A stretch of 64,000 nt of DNA from Akebia trifoliata (GCA_017979445.1 CM030718.1:22253021-22317020), one strand, 5' to 3'; positions 1 through 9,920 are shown, numbered from the stretch's first letter. Notes: generated from the letters alone by a model not told the origin. Made by a program: numbers and translations.

Positions 1-87
1 TGTGAGATTAAATCCTGTCCGTTCGATATCGTTAGATCCAACGGATCATTTCTGTTTGCCAATCCGTTAGCCAGCGATTGCCCCCCC
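1..87. mobile_element. Right terminal fragment of a second giant palindromic element
   Basis: These bases repeat, in the same orientation, the right end of the giant inverted-repeat element at 483-6449 (compare 6363-6449). They run from TGTGAGATTAAATCC to GATTGCCCCCCC and are followed by a TA tract. They are also the inverted complement of the left end (483-580). The simplest reading is that another copy, or a solo end, lies immediately left of the window. The rest of that copy cannot be seen. Confidence 0.75.
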
Positions 88-114
88 TATATATATATTA
101 TATATATATATATA

Positions 115-468
115 GGATCACGTTCAATGGCAAACTTTTTGGCAAAACATTTTTCAAAACATGAGTTAGAAGTTTTGGAATGGGCTGATTTTTAGTGAGG
201 ATGATTTCTATAGTGAGGCGATCATCATCACCAAAAATCAGCCCATTCCAAAACTTCTAACCCCATCAAAAACAGTTTACAAAAAATGAACGGTCCACGA
301 TTTTCCAACTTGTAAACATGGGTTAGAAGTTTTGGAATGGGCTGATTTTTGGTGAGGATGATCTCCTCATCGTAGAGATCATCCTCACCAAATATCAGCC
401 CATTCCAAAACTTCTAACTCATGTTTTGAAAAATGTTTTGCCAAAAAGTTAGCCATTGAACGCTACCC
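115..468. mobile_element. Palindromic MITE in a (TA)n tract, family 1
   Basis: The element is flanked on both sides by TA repeats (88-114 and 469-482). Its ends are inverted: the left begins GGATCACGTTCAATGGC and the right ends GCCATTGAACGCTACCC. Each half contains its own hairpin built from GAAGTTTTGGAATGGGCTG and its complement, so one motif of about 45 bp appears four times in alternating orientation. There is no coding potential. It matches 58099-58479 and 58923-59300. It is a non-autonomous DNA element, and its superfamily is unassigned. Confidence 0.8.
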
Positions 469-639
469 ATATATATATATATGGGGGGCGATCGCTGGCT
501 AACGGATTGGCGAACGGATTGGCAAACGGAAATGATCCGTTGGATCTAACGATATCGAACGGACAGGATTTAATCTCACACGAACTGTTTAAGTTATAAA
601 GTTAAGGGTTATTTATTGCGCCATCCCTTAATTTATCGT

Positions 640-1085
640 TATTTCGTGCTTCCTCCCTCTCCTCTTTAAACTAGAGATAACAGAACAGAGAGTTCTCATT
701 CTCTTCGAAGAGAACTCTCTCTGGCTCTCTCTTCTCACTCTCTTCGAACTCGTTGCTCTCACACGATCATTCTCTCACGCTCTCTCTCACTCTCGCTACC
801 TCTCTCTCTCTCTCGCCCTATTCCTCGCTGAACCCTCGCACAAACGGCTCACTCGCTGTCTCCCTTTCTCTCTCTCTCTCTCTAACTCTCGTTGCCTCCC
901 TCTCTCACTCTCGCTGCCTCTCTCTCTCTCTCTCGCCCTATTCATCGTTGAAACCCTCGCACGAACAACTTTCGTTCTCATTCTCTCTCGCACGAACACG
1001 AACACGAACGGGACCCTATTCCTTCCTGCAACTCCATCTCACGAACATGAATGGCTGCCAATCTCTCGCCCTATTTGACAGAACT
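640..1085 (+). other. CT-rich leader and possible first exon of the captured chimera
   Basis: The CTCTCT-rich stretch contains an imperfect palindrome at 690-722 (GAGAGTTCTC...GAGAACTCTC). The last ATG (1047) gives MNGCQSLALFDRT and runs into a GTAAGT donor at 1086. This looks like a 5' leader plus first exon, from the exportin-7 locus or from a third donor. I cannot tell which. The long frames in this tract on both strands are low-complexity by-products of the CT repeat. Confidence 0.4.
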
Positions 1086-2172
1086 GTAAGTTTTTTTTTC
1101 AATTTTTTCTTTTTTGGAAATTCTCAGATATTGTATGGTATTATTCTATGAACATGACTAATTTATTCATTCATTCGTGAAGTCAAAAAAATCTGGATTT
1201 ATTGTGATTTGATTTTCGATTTTATTTATTGTGATTTTAGTTTCAGATTTTTTGTAGACAATAAATCAGGAATTATTTAGGGGTTTTTTTTTCCGATTTA
1301 ATTTTTTTTGGGTTATTTATTTTCTATCTGATCATCATGTTATGATTTTATTTGTTTAAGGGTTTTTTTTTCCGATTTTATTTATTGTGATGCATTTGTT
1401 TTAAATCTGGATACTTATTTAAAAAAATTCTGATTTTTGATTTGGGTAGCTAATCAATTATGGAAAAAGAATGCCACTTTTCTATGTACTGGATCAATTA
1501 TGGAAAAAGAATGCATACCTTTCTTATCTTGTTTTCTGTTTACCTTATTTATGGTGCATCAGGCATGAATTCTATGGCTTTTGCTCTGTGATTTAGGAAA
1601 CTATCTCAAGTTTTAATTTGTAGAAGACCTCACTCTAGTATTGGACAAGACACGATATGATTTTGTGTGTGTGTATTTCTATATGTTTTATGAGCCTATC
1701 TTCTCTTTAATGTGAAAAATATCCAACTTCTACTGTTTATATAGTTAAACAAATGACTAGTAACTAGTGTTAATGATATGTAAACGACATATTGTATGAG
1801 CCTACCTTCTCTTTATTGTGATAAATATCCAACCTCTAGTATTTATATTGTCAAAAGATTTTTCTAGTGCTTAATGATACGTAATTTTAGGTAGTTCTAT
1901 GAGTGAAAGCTTTTCTGTTGCATCCCATAGTTGTGAATTAGCCACTTAGTTCTTATTTTATCCTCCACTTGTTAGTGCACCGGTTTAATTATGGATAAAT
2001 TATTGGTCCACAGTTTTAGCTTGATCACTATATCATTGATTTTTCTGTTATTTAATTTTTTTCGTGCTGAATTTTTTCCATATGTTCTTTTGCATTGAAC
2101 TTCTGTTATTTAATTCTTTATGCTTGATTCCTTGGTGACTCGAGATATTTTGATCCTTCATGTGATGTGCAG

Positions 2173-2507
2173 TTGGCAGTAGATTGCAAGAGCTTGCACT
2201 CTCTCTTTCACTTAAGTGTTTGTGTTTCGATTTTTTGGGGACATCTTTGGATGAAAGTTCTGAAGAGTTTGGTTCTGTCCAGGTACAAATTAACAGTTAA
2301 ATGATACATTCATTTCACTTGGTCTTCTAGTTTTAAGTGTGACAAATTGAGTTGTGAAATTTTTTTCTTTATTGAACTATGAAAGCTTCAATCACTCTGG
2401 TTATCTCACAGATTCCATCTTCTTGGAGGTCAGTCCTGGAGGATCCTTCAACCCCGCAGATTTTTTTTGATTACTATGCAATCACCAAGCCCCCTCTTTC
2501 AAAGGAG
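2173..2507 (+). pseudogene. XPO7: Captured exportin-7 (RanBP16-like) gene fragment, left arm
   Basis: Two exons with GT-AG introns are seen. Exon 2173-2282 follows TGTGCAG, ends at CAG|GTAC, and reads RLQELALSLSLKCLCFDFLG then TSLDESSEEFGSVQ. Exon 2412-2507 follows CTCACAG, ends at GAG|GTTAG, and reads IPSSWRSVLEDPSTPQIFF then DYYAITKPPLSKE. The block FDF.GTS.DESSE..G.VQIP.SWRS.LEDPST.QIFFDYY is the conserved central part of exportin-7, a HEAT-repeat nuclear transport receptor that works with Ran. Only about 66 codons of a roughly 1,050-residue protein are present, so no transport function is expected. The splice sites look usable, and the frame is open through both exons and into the next captured exon. 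Confidence 0.85.
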
Positions 2508-2769
2508 GTTAGATTATAGTAGTTTTAACTCTCAGTCTGTTTTTTGTGGTTGTTCTTCTTTCAAACTTCTTTTCTCATCTATCTCAGTCTATTAAATGTC
2601 TTAACTCTCAATGTGTTTTATTTATGGTTTTGATTAGTTTTGGTACTTGCTTAGGAGCTAGTACAGTTAATTGATGCACTATTTTGTTTATATTTCTTGC
2701 TTGGTAAGTTACATGTGAATTGAATTACACATACCTTACAATAACTAAGTACTTTTTTTTTTGGTGCAG

Positions 2770-3018
2770 ATTTATGGTGGGGTGTTCGTGAACAATATTC
2801 TTGGTTTATCTATTCTTCTATCACTGATTTATGTTCAAGACTTGCAATGAGTTTTCTCAGCCGAAGTGTTGATTGTTCTTAGTATTTGTGCTATAATGGG
2901 TCTTCTTACTAGTCTCCGCTCCAGATTCCCACTTTGAACATGCTTCATAGCCTACCTTTTGTACCCATTATCTTTGGTGTTGATTTATGTTCTCAACTAT
3001 GTTTTCAACTAGTCTTAG
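2770..3018 (+). pseudogene. NCL: Captured last exon of an NCL-like Na+/Ca2+ exchanger, left arm
   Basis: After the acceptor GGTGCAG the frame reads GGVFVNNILGLSILLSLIYV, then QDLQ, then stop TGA where the right arm has TGG. It continues as FSAEVLIVLSICAIMGLL, a second TGA, TCFIAYLLYPLSLVLIYVLN and a TAG (TGG in the right arm) before the final TAG at 3016-3018. This fits the C-terminal membrane helices of plant EF-hand Na+/Ca2+ exchanger-like proteins, which end in a short ...WS tail. Three tryptophan codons have become stops, so the exon is dead as an exchanger. Its acceptor lies downstream of the exportin exons, so splicing would give a chimeric transcript ending here. Family assignment is from memory of the motif. 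Confidence 0.7.
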
Positions 3019-3157
3019 AGTTACAGAAGGTGAACATTTGATGGATGAGGCGATGGCTAAGCGATGGATAATGGGCCAGCCTTCTTTTTCTTTTTCTTTA
3101 TTTTCTTGAATATGTAAATTAAGGAGCATTCCCCTTTTGCATTTGTATTTTTATTTT

Positions 3158-3714
3158 GATTCTCATTTTGATAGAATGTTTCAGTCGAGAGAAAAATTAA
3201 GTTGGTCTCAACCAAAACGATCCAAACATTTCAAAACAGTGCAAAACATTCAATACTTCGAGGTCAGTAGTGTTTTGTGGCAATGTTAGCCAAAGTATAA
3301 AAAAAATTCAAATCTCTTAGAATTGTGCAGAGCTTGTGAAATTATTAGCCACTGACTTTTAGGCTCGTTTTAGTACACATGAGAGAATTTTTTTTTAGAG
3401 TCTTGATAATATGACTCGTCAGGTCGCATACTTAATTGACTCACTGATATGACAAGTTAGAGAATCGTAAATCTGTATGCCTCGGGATTTTTATTATAGT
3501 GGATGGTAATGCTATTCCTCAAGAGCTTGCGAAAATAATCTCCGATTATGTAATCTGTAACTATACTCGTGTAGTTCTTACTGAGTAAAACCAGCCTACC
3601 AAAAAATAAATAAACAAAACTGAATTGGCATGTGCTGAAGATTATTTTGTTTGGGAGATTTTCCAAAAGCTCATGACATTTAGTCTATAAATTGATTTGC
3701 CTTGACATTGTATT
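3158..3714. other. Spacer (loop) of the giant inverted repeat
   Basis: About 557 bp of AT-rich, non-palindromic sequence separates the two arms. It would form the loop if the arms paired in RNA. I see no recognisable gene. A 69-codon minus-strand frame at 3457-3666 shows no motif and is probably chance. Confidence 0.6.
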
Positions 3715-3853
3715 AAATAAAAATACAAATGCAAAAGGGGAATGCTCCTTAATTTACATATTCAAGAAAAAAACGAAAAAGAAAAAGAAGGCTGGTCCAT
3801 TATCCATCGCTTAGCCATTGCCTCCTCCATCAAATGTTCACCTTCTATAACTC

Positions 3854-4102
3854 CTAAGACCAGTTGAAAACATAGTTGAGAACATAAATCAACACCAAAG
3901 ATAATGGGTACAAAAGGTAGGCTATGAAGCATGTTCAAAGTGGGAATCTGGAACTGAGGCTAGTAAGAAGACCCATTATAGCACAAATACTAAGAACAAT
4001 CAACACTTCGGCTGAGAAATCCCATTGCAAGTCTTGAACATAAATCAGTGATAGAAGAATAGATAAACCAAGAATATTGTTCACGAACACCCCACCATAA
4101 AT
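3854..4102 (-). pseudogene. NCL: Captured last exon of an NCL-like Na+/Ca2+ exchanger, right arm
   Basis: This is the inverted copy of 2770-3018 with the same 249-bp length. On the minus strand it keeps the W codons at QDLQWDFSAEVL and at VFNWS, followed by the native-looking stop (complement of 3854-3856). It shares with the left arm the TGA after the RFPL codons (probably an old TGG). It is therefore the better record of the captured exon. It spans two or three predicted membrane helices. Confidence 0.7.
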
Positions 4103-4363
4103 CTGCACAAAAAAAAAAGTACTTAGTTATTGTAAAGTATGTGTAGTTCAATTCACATATAACTTACCAAGCAAGAAATATAAACAAAATAGTGCATCAA
4201 TTAACTGTACTAGCTCCTAAGCAAGTACCAAAACTAATCAAAACCATAAATAAAACACATTGAGAGTTAAGACATTTAATAGACTGAGATAGATGAGAAA
4301 AGAAGTTTGAAAGAAGAACAACCACAAAAAACAGACTGAGAGTTAAAACTACTATAATCTAAC

Positions 4364-4698
4364 CTCCTTTGAAAGAGGGGGCTTGGTGATTGCATAGTAA
4401 TCAAAAAAAATCTGCGGGGTTGAAGGATCCTCCAGGACTGACCTCCAAGAAGACGGAATCTGTGAGATAACCAGAGTGATTGAAGCTTTCATAGTTCAAT
4501 AAAGAAAAAAATTTCACGACTCAATTTGTCACACTTAAAACCAGAAGATCAAGTGAAATGAATGTATCATTTAACTGTTAATTTGTACCTGGACAGAACC
4601 AAACTCTTCAGAACTTTCATCCAAAGATGTCCCCAAAAAATCGAAATACAAACACTTAAGTGAAAGAGAGAGCACAAACTCTTGCAATCTGCTGCCAA
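4364..4698 (-). pseudogene. XPO7: Captured exportin-7-like gene fragment, right arm
   Basis: This is the inverted copy of the left-arm fragment. Exons lie at 4589-4698 and 4364-4459 (110 and 96 bp, the same lengths as in the left arm), with complementary AG/GT borders conserved. Amino-acid differences from the left arm include RLQEF and KCLYF. Because it is antisense to the left copy in genomic terms, read-through of the whole element would give a transcript whose two exportin fragments are complementary. Confidence 0.82.
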
Positions 4699-5935
4699 CT
4701 GCACATCACATGAAGGATCAAAATATCTCAAGTCACCAAGGAATCAAGCATAAAGAATTAAATAACAGAAGTTCAATGCAAAAGAACATATGAAAAAAAT
4801 TCAGCACGGAAAAAATTAAATAACAGAAAAATCAATGATATAGTGATCAAGCTAAAACTGTGGACCAATAATTTATCCATAATTAAACCGGTGCACTAAC
4901 AAGTGGAGGATAAAATAAGAACTAAGTGGCTAATTCACAACTATGAGATGCAACAGAAAAGCTTTCACTCATAGAACTACCTAAAATTACGTATCATTAA
5001 GCACTAGAAAAATCTTTTGACAATATAAATACTAGAGGTTGGATATTTATCACAATAAAGAGAAGGTAGGCTTATACAATATGTCGTTTACATATCATTA
5101 ACACTAGTTACTAGTCATTTGTTTAACTATATAAACAGTAGAAGTTGGATATTTTTCACATTAAAGAGAAGATAGGCTCATAAAACATATAGAAATACAC
5201 ACACACAAAATCATATCGTGTCTTGTCCAATACTAGAGTGAGGTCTTCTACAAATTAAAACTTGAGATAGTTTCCTAAATCACAGAGCAAAAGCCATAGA
5301 ATTCATGCCTGATGCACCATAAATAAGGTAAACAGAAAACAAGCTATGAAAGGTATGCATTCTTTTTCCATAATTGATCCAGTACATAGAAAAGTGGCAT
5401 TCTTTTTCCATAATTGATTAGCTACCCAAATCAAAAATCAGAATTTTTTTAAATAAGTATCCAGATTTAAAACAAATGCATCACAATAAATAAAATCGGA
5501 AAAAAAAAACCCTTAAACAAATAAAATCACAACATGATGATCAGATAGAAAATAAATAACCCAAAAAAAAATTAAATCGAAAAAAAAACCCCCAAATAAT
5601 TCCTGATTTATTGTCTTCAAAAAATCTGAAACTAAAATCACAATAAATAAAATCGAAAATCAAATCACAATAAATCCGGATTTTTTTGACTTCACGAATG
5701 AATGAATAAATTAGTCATGTTCATAGAATAATACCATACAATGTCTGAGAAATTTCCAAAAAAGAAAAAATTGAAAAAAAACTTACAATTCTATCAAATA
5801 GGGCAAGAGATTGGCAGCCATTCATGTTCGTGAGATGGAGTTGCAGGAAGGAATAGGGTCCCGTTCGTGTTCTTGTTCGTGCGAGAGAGAATGAGAACGA
5901 AAGTCGTTCGTGCGAGGGTTTCAACGATGAATAGG

Positions 5936-5981
<46 letters not shown>

Positions 5982-6037
5982 CAGCGAGAGTGAAAGAGAG
6001 AGTGAGAGAGGGAGGCAACGAGAGTTAGAGAGAGAGC

Positions 6038-6069
<32 letters not shown>

Positions 6070-6075
6070 GAGCGA
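5936..6075. repeat. (GA)n microsatellite tract in the right arm
   Basis: Long GAGAGA runs with a few interruptions lie here, equivalent to the shorter CT tract at about 860-945 in the left arm. Expansion here accounts for most of the length difference between the arms. Arginine/glutamate-rich or leucine/serine-rich frames across it are spurious. Confidence 0.9.
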
Positions 6076-6454
6076 GAGAGGGAGGCAGCGAGTGAGCCGT
6101 TCGTGCGAGGGTTTCAGCAAGGAATAGGGCGAGAGAGAGAGAGGTAGCGAGAGTGAAAGAGAGCGTGAGAGAATGATCGTGTGAGAGCAACGAGTTCGAA
6201 GAGAGTGAGAAGAGAGAGCCAGAGAGAGTTCTCTTCGAAGAGAATGAGAACTCTCTGTTCTGTTATCTCTAGTTTAAAGAGGAGAGGGAGGAAGCACGAA
6301 ATAACGATAAATTAAGGGATGGCGCAATAAATAACCCTTAACTTTATAACTTAAACAGTTCGTGTGAGATTAAATCCTGTCCGTTCGATATCGTTAGATC
6401 CAACGGATCATTTCTGTTTGCCAATCCGTTAGCCAGCGATTGCCCCCCCTATAT

Positions 6455-6486
<32 letters not shown>

Positions 6487-6899
6487 GGGTCAGGTTCAAG
6501 GGCCATATGAGAAAACATATGTAAAAACTTTCGTTTTGAATAAAATTTTAAAATATGGGTTAGAAATTTTGGATTTAGCTGATTTTTGGTGAGGATGATC
6601 TCTATGATGGGAAGATCATCAAAAAAAAAAAAAAAATCAGTTCAATCTGAAACTTCTAACCCCATTAAAAGTGATTTAGAATGTGGACCGTCGATATTTT
6701 ACCCATTTTTATCACTAATTTGTAAATCACTTTTGATGGATTTAGAAGTTTCTGATTGAGCTGATTTTTTGTGAGGATGATCTTTTCATCATAGTGACCA
6801 TCTTTGCAAAAAATCAGCTCAATCCAAAACCTCTAACTCTTATTTTGAAAAACGAAAGTTTTTTCATATGTTTTCTCATATGGCCCTTGAACCGCCCCC
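6487..6899. mobile_element. Palindromic MITE in a (TA)n tract, family 2
   Basis: The ends are GGGTCAGGTTCAAGGGCCAT and the inverted GGCCCTTGAACCGCCCCC. TA tracts flank it (6450-6486 and 6900-6916). The inside has two sub-hairpins around TTGGATTTAGCTGATTTTTG-type motifs, and a centre containing GTGGACCGTCGA. It is the same family as the three copies at 59315-60567. No coding capacity. Confidence 0.8.
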
Positions 6900-6916
6900 A
6901 TGTATATATATATATA

Positions 6917-7304
6917 GGGAGCAGTTCGGCAGCCCTAAAGTTTGCCAAGTTTGGTGCCAAACATTTTGTGTAAATCACTTTTGATGGGGTTAGAAGTTTT
7001 AGAATATGCTGATTTTTTGTGAGGATGATCTCTACGATGAAGAGATCATCCTCACAAAAAATCAGCTCATTTTGAAACTTCTAACCTTAATTTACAAGTT
7101 GAAGAATCGTGGACTGTCCAATTTTTGTAAATCACTTTTGATGGGGTTAGAAGTTTTGGAATAGGCTGATTTTTAGTGAGGATGATCTCCTCATCATAGA
7201 GATCATCCTCACAAAATATCAGCTCATTCCAAAGCTTCTAACCCATATTTTGAAAAATGTTTGGCACCAAACTTGGCAAACTTTAGGGCTGCTGAACCGT
7301 CCCC
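6917..7304. mobile_element. Palindromic MITE in a (TA)n tract, family 3
   Basis: It begins GGGAGCAGTTCGGCAGCCCT and ends with the inverted AGGGCTGCTGAACCGTCCCC, between TA tracts (6900-6916 and 7305-7318). The architecture is the same as the other families: outer inverted ends, two internal hairpins and a central GGACTGTCC-like core. The terminal sequence differs enough to call it a separate subfamily. Confidence 0.8.
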
Positions 7305-7318
7305 ATATATATATATAT

Positions 7319-9478
7319 AATTTGATGAATTACTTAAAAGCAATTGAATGATGGATTTCAATACTTATATAATATAAGTATATAAAGAAAATATCTCCAT
7401 GATTTCTAAAATTGTCAAAATGATATATGCCTAAATATAAGGATAAACATAGTATACAAACACATTGGTAAAGTAAAAAAAAATTGAACAAAATAAGATA
7501 CAAACAAAATCTTTATTTTTATAAAATATTAATGTGATTATGAAAAAAAGAAGTATTGATGATATTCTAAGTCAATAATAATATTTTTTATAAATTATTT
7601 TTATTTGTGTATCGTTCCTTGAATATAACATAGGGTCATCCAACAAATGAACTATCGGTCATTGGCATATTTGATAAATAAAATGAATCAAGTACCTTCA
7701 ATTATAATCATTGACATTTTTGATAAATAGTGCAAATGAAAACAAGAGAGTTTAGAGATATGAGCTTCAAAAGAACTTTTCATTATTACCCTTCGCTCAA
7801 TGATTTTTCCCTTAGTGCACATTATTTTTTTAGATTCCTTGGCTCAATTGTGTCATGTGTGACCGACTTTTTTTTTACATGTTTAAAGACTGATGAAAAA
7901 TTTTCATTGACTCATACAATCTGTAAAAAAAATTCTTTTATATATTATCATATCTATAAATTGATGATATATGATATTTTTGTGATAAGTTTTAATTTTA
8001 TCTCAAGTAGTTTAATGAGATCATTAATTATTATTTTTTTCTTTTACTTCTTTTGTATAGTAGGATTTCTTTTTTTATTTATTTATTATTTTCATCAATA
8101 ATTACCTACCAAAAAGAAGGAATAGGAGTTATATGTTCAGTTATAATTGTGTAATGCTTAGATTTGCAATTCAATACTGGGATATATAATTTTAATATAA
8201 TCTTGTTTTTTATTTATTTTATCATAAGAATTTATTATAGTGAAATTATAAGAATAACTTAAATACAATGCGTAGGTATTTGCAAAATACATTATATGTA
8301 CTCCATAGACAAATTTGTTATTTTTCTTGTATTATTTGTTTTCAATTTAAAGCATTAATTTATATCGAATATATTTATATCATTATGTTATTAATATAAT
8401 AGATCTTATTTTAAATACATATACTTATATATATAAATCCAAATATTTTAGGATATATGATTCGCAAGGAGGTTTTGTTTTGTAAGGGGACAATTATCTT
8501 GTAAGTTATGGTATAGTACCCCCAATATTAATTGTAATACAAATGAATAAGACCTATATCATTATACACACTATTTAATTTCTAATAATATATTTATAGA
8601 AATATTTGAGATTATTATAGGAATTAAGTGTTGTTAACTTGTTTTGCATTGATAGATTTCTATATTTAGAAATTAAAAAATCTTTTAAAAATATTGAAAG
8701 GTTGATTTAATCTTTTTTTTATAAATAGGATTATTTAGATTGTTTTCTTTCAATTTCACATTTAAGCATAAGTAGATATAGATTAAGATATTCTAAACTA
8801 ATGAAATTATTTATTTATTATACATAATTACTTATTAATTTTGTTTTGATTGTAGTTTCAAAAGAACAATCAATTAAATCAACTATGAAAATAATTTTTT
8901 TTAAAGCAAGTATATCGACCTGACGTATCGTATTTTCTTACTGTTGAAGTAGAAGATAATGATTATGGGTTGATGCAAAGTAGCTCAAAGAGAAGTTACT
9001 TAGATGTTAACTTGGTAGATCTCACAGTAAATCTGAAAAGTCTTGTAAAAATTAACCACACAAATCTTTTAACAAATTTGATAAATCATGTAAGAGTCAA
9101 CTTGACAGATCCTAGGTTATGTATTTGAATTTCAAACTTTCAACCTAATGATCAAGACATGGTTTAATGATCATATCTGTAAAGGGTCATTGTTAGGTCT
9201 ATCAACATAAATCCCCCTAAAATAATTTGAAAAATAAAAACATCAGTTTAATCATATTTGATTTAAAGAGTATGATAGTTGTTTAGAGTATAACATAATA
9301 AAAAATGCTATTTTTGGTTTATATTGTTATATTTTTTAAATAGATAATAGAGAGCATGAGTGATAATTCTTTTATTACTAAAAGATTTACAAATTGAAAA
9401 AACAAAGAACGATTGTGAAGCCATGTTAAAGTAGTGATAGTGCTTATAATTAAGCATATAAGAGGAATCAAATTTTAT
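7319..9478. other. AT-rich intergenic stretch without recognised genes
   Basis: About 2.2 kb of very AT-rich DNA. A 123-codon frame at 7730-8101 is rich in F, Y and I and has no motif. I take it as chance. The right part may hold the lost N-terminal half of the hAT gene that follows, but I cannot recognise it. Confidence 0.5.
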
Positions 9479-9920
9479 TAAATAAAATATAATATATATA
9501 GATATTCCTTTTGAAATAATCAGATCAAGTTTGAAGAGACTATAGTATTCGGTTAATTGTGTTAGATTTTTTTTACAACAAGGACTAGTTTTTTGTGATC
9601 ATAATGAATTTAAGTATTCAATTAATCATGGAAATTTTCTTAAGTTTTTATATTTTTTAATTGATCATAATAAAAATACTAAACATATAAGTTAAATTTC
9701 ATCAAATAAAAAATAATACATATAGACATTCCTTTTGAAATAATCAGAACAAGTTTGAAAATACTATAGTATTCGGTTGATTGCATTCATTGATTGTGTT
9801 CTATTTTTTTTACAACAAGTATTAGTTTTTTGTGATCACAATGAATTTGAGTATTCAATTAATCATAGAAAATTTCTTAAGTTTTTATATTTTTTTAATT
9901 GATCATAATAAAAATATTAA
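9479..9920 (+). repeat. Tandem duplication of about 230 bp inside the hAT pseudogene
   Basis: Two consecutive diverged copies (about 9479-9680 and 9690-9920) share ATTCCTTTTGAAATAATCAG, TAGTATTCGGTT, TTTTTTGTGATCA and TTCTTAAGTTTTTATATTTT. Only one copy is expected in the transposase coding order, so this is a duplication within the decaying gene. Confidence 0.8.

Larger units (their letters stand above)
483..3157 (+). repeat. Left arm of the giant inverted repeat
   Basis: The captured genes read on the plus strand here. The order is: terminus (483-580), CT-rich leader (about 640-1045) with CTCTCT runs, a short ATG segment at 1047 running into a GTAAGT donor at 1086, a long AT-rich intron, the exportin-7-like exons (2173-2282 and 2412-2507), an intron, and the exchanger-like exon (2770-3018). 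The arm ends near GTATTTTTATTT at about 3157, where similarity to the right arm stops. It is about 60 bp shorter than the right arm, mostly because of a shorter CT/GA tract. It also has a 13-bp extra copy of GGATTGGCGAAC-like sequence in the terminus. Confidence 0.85.
483..6449. mobile_element. Giant palindromic gene-capturing element (about 6 kb)
   Basis: This is one mobile unit bounded by TA tracts. It starts GGGGGGCGATCGCTGGCTAA and ends with the inverted complement, CCAGCGATTGCCCCCC. The two arms (483-3157 and 3715-6449) are inverted copies over almost their whole length and are separated by a unique spacer. Each arm holds a CT-rich leader, a possible short first exon, introns, exportin-7-like exons and an Na+/Ca2+ exchanger-like last exon. 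No transposase was found, so it should be non-autonomous. The ends resemble those of the neighbouring MITEs (GGG, then GCG.TC, then TGGC.AAC). Superfamily is unassigned. TA-tract insertion resembles rice Micron-type MITEs, but the gene-carrying long arms recall Pack-type or foldback elements. Confidence 0.75.
3715..6449 (-). repeat. Right arm of the giant inverted repeat
   Basis: This is the inverted copy of 483-3157, with the captured genes on the minus strand. It is slightly better preserved in the exchanger exon: two tryptophan codons that became stops in the left arm are still TGG here. The GA tract equivalent to the CT-rich leader is expanded (5936-6075). Scattered substitutions and small indels separate the arms, so the duplication is not brand new. 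Confidence 0.85.

Noticed and set aside
753..1151. 132-codon Leu/Ser-rich frame in the left arm
   Set aside because: It is created by the CTCTCT repeat and the leader. The inverted copy in the other arm has matching frames in several phases, and only the last codons before the GTAAGT donor could be real coding sequence.
7730..8101. 123-codon frame in AT-rich DNA
   Set aside because: Rich in F, Y and I with no motif, no leader and no supporting context. Expected by chance in such DNA.
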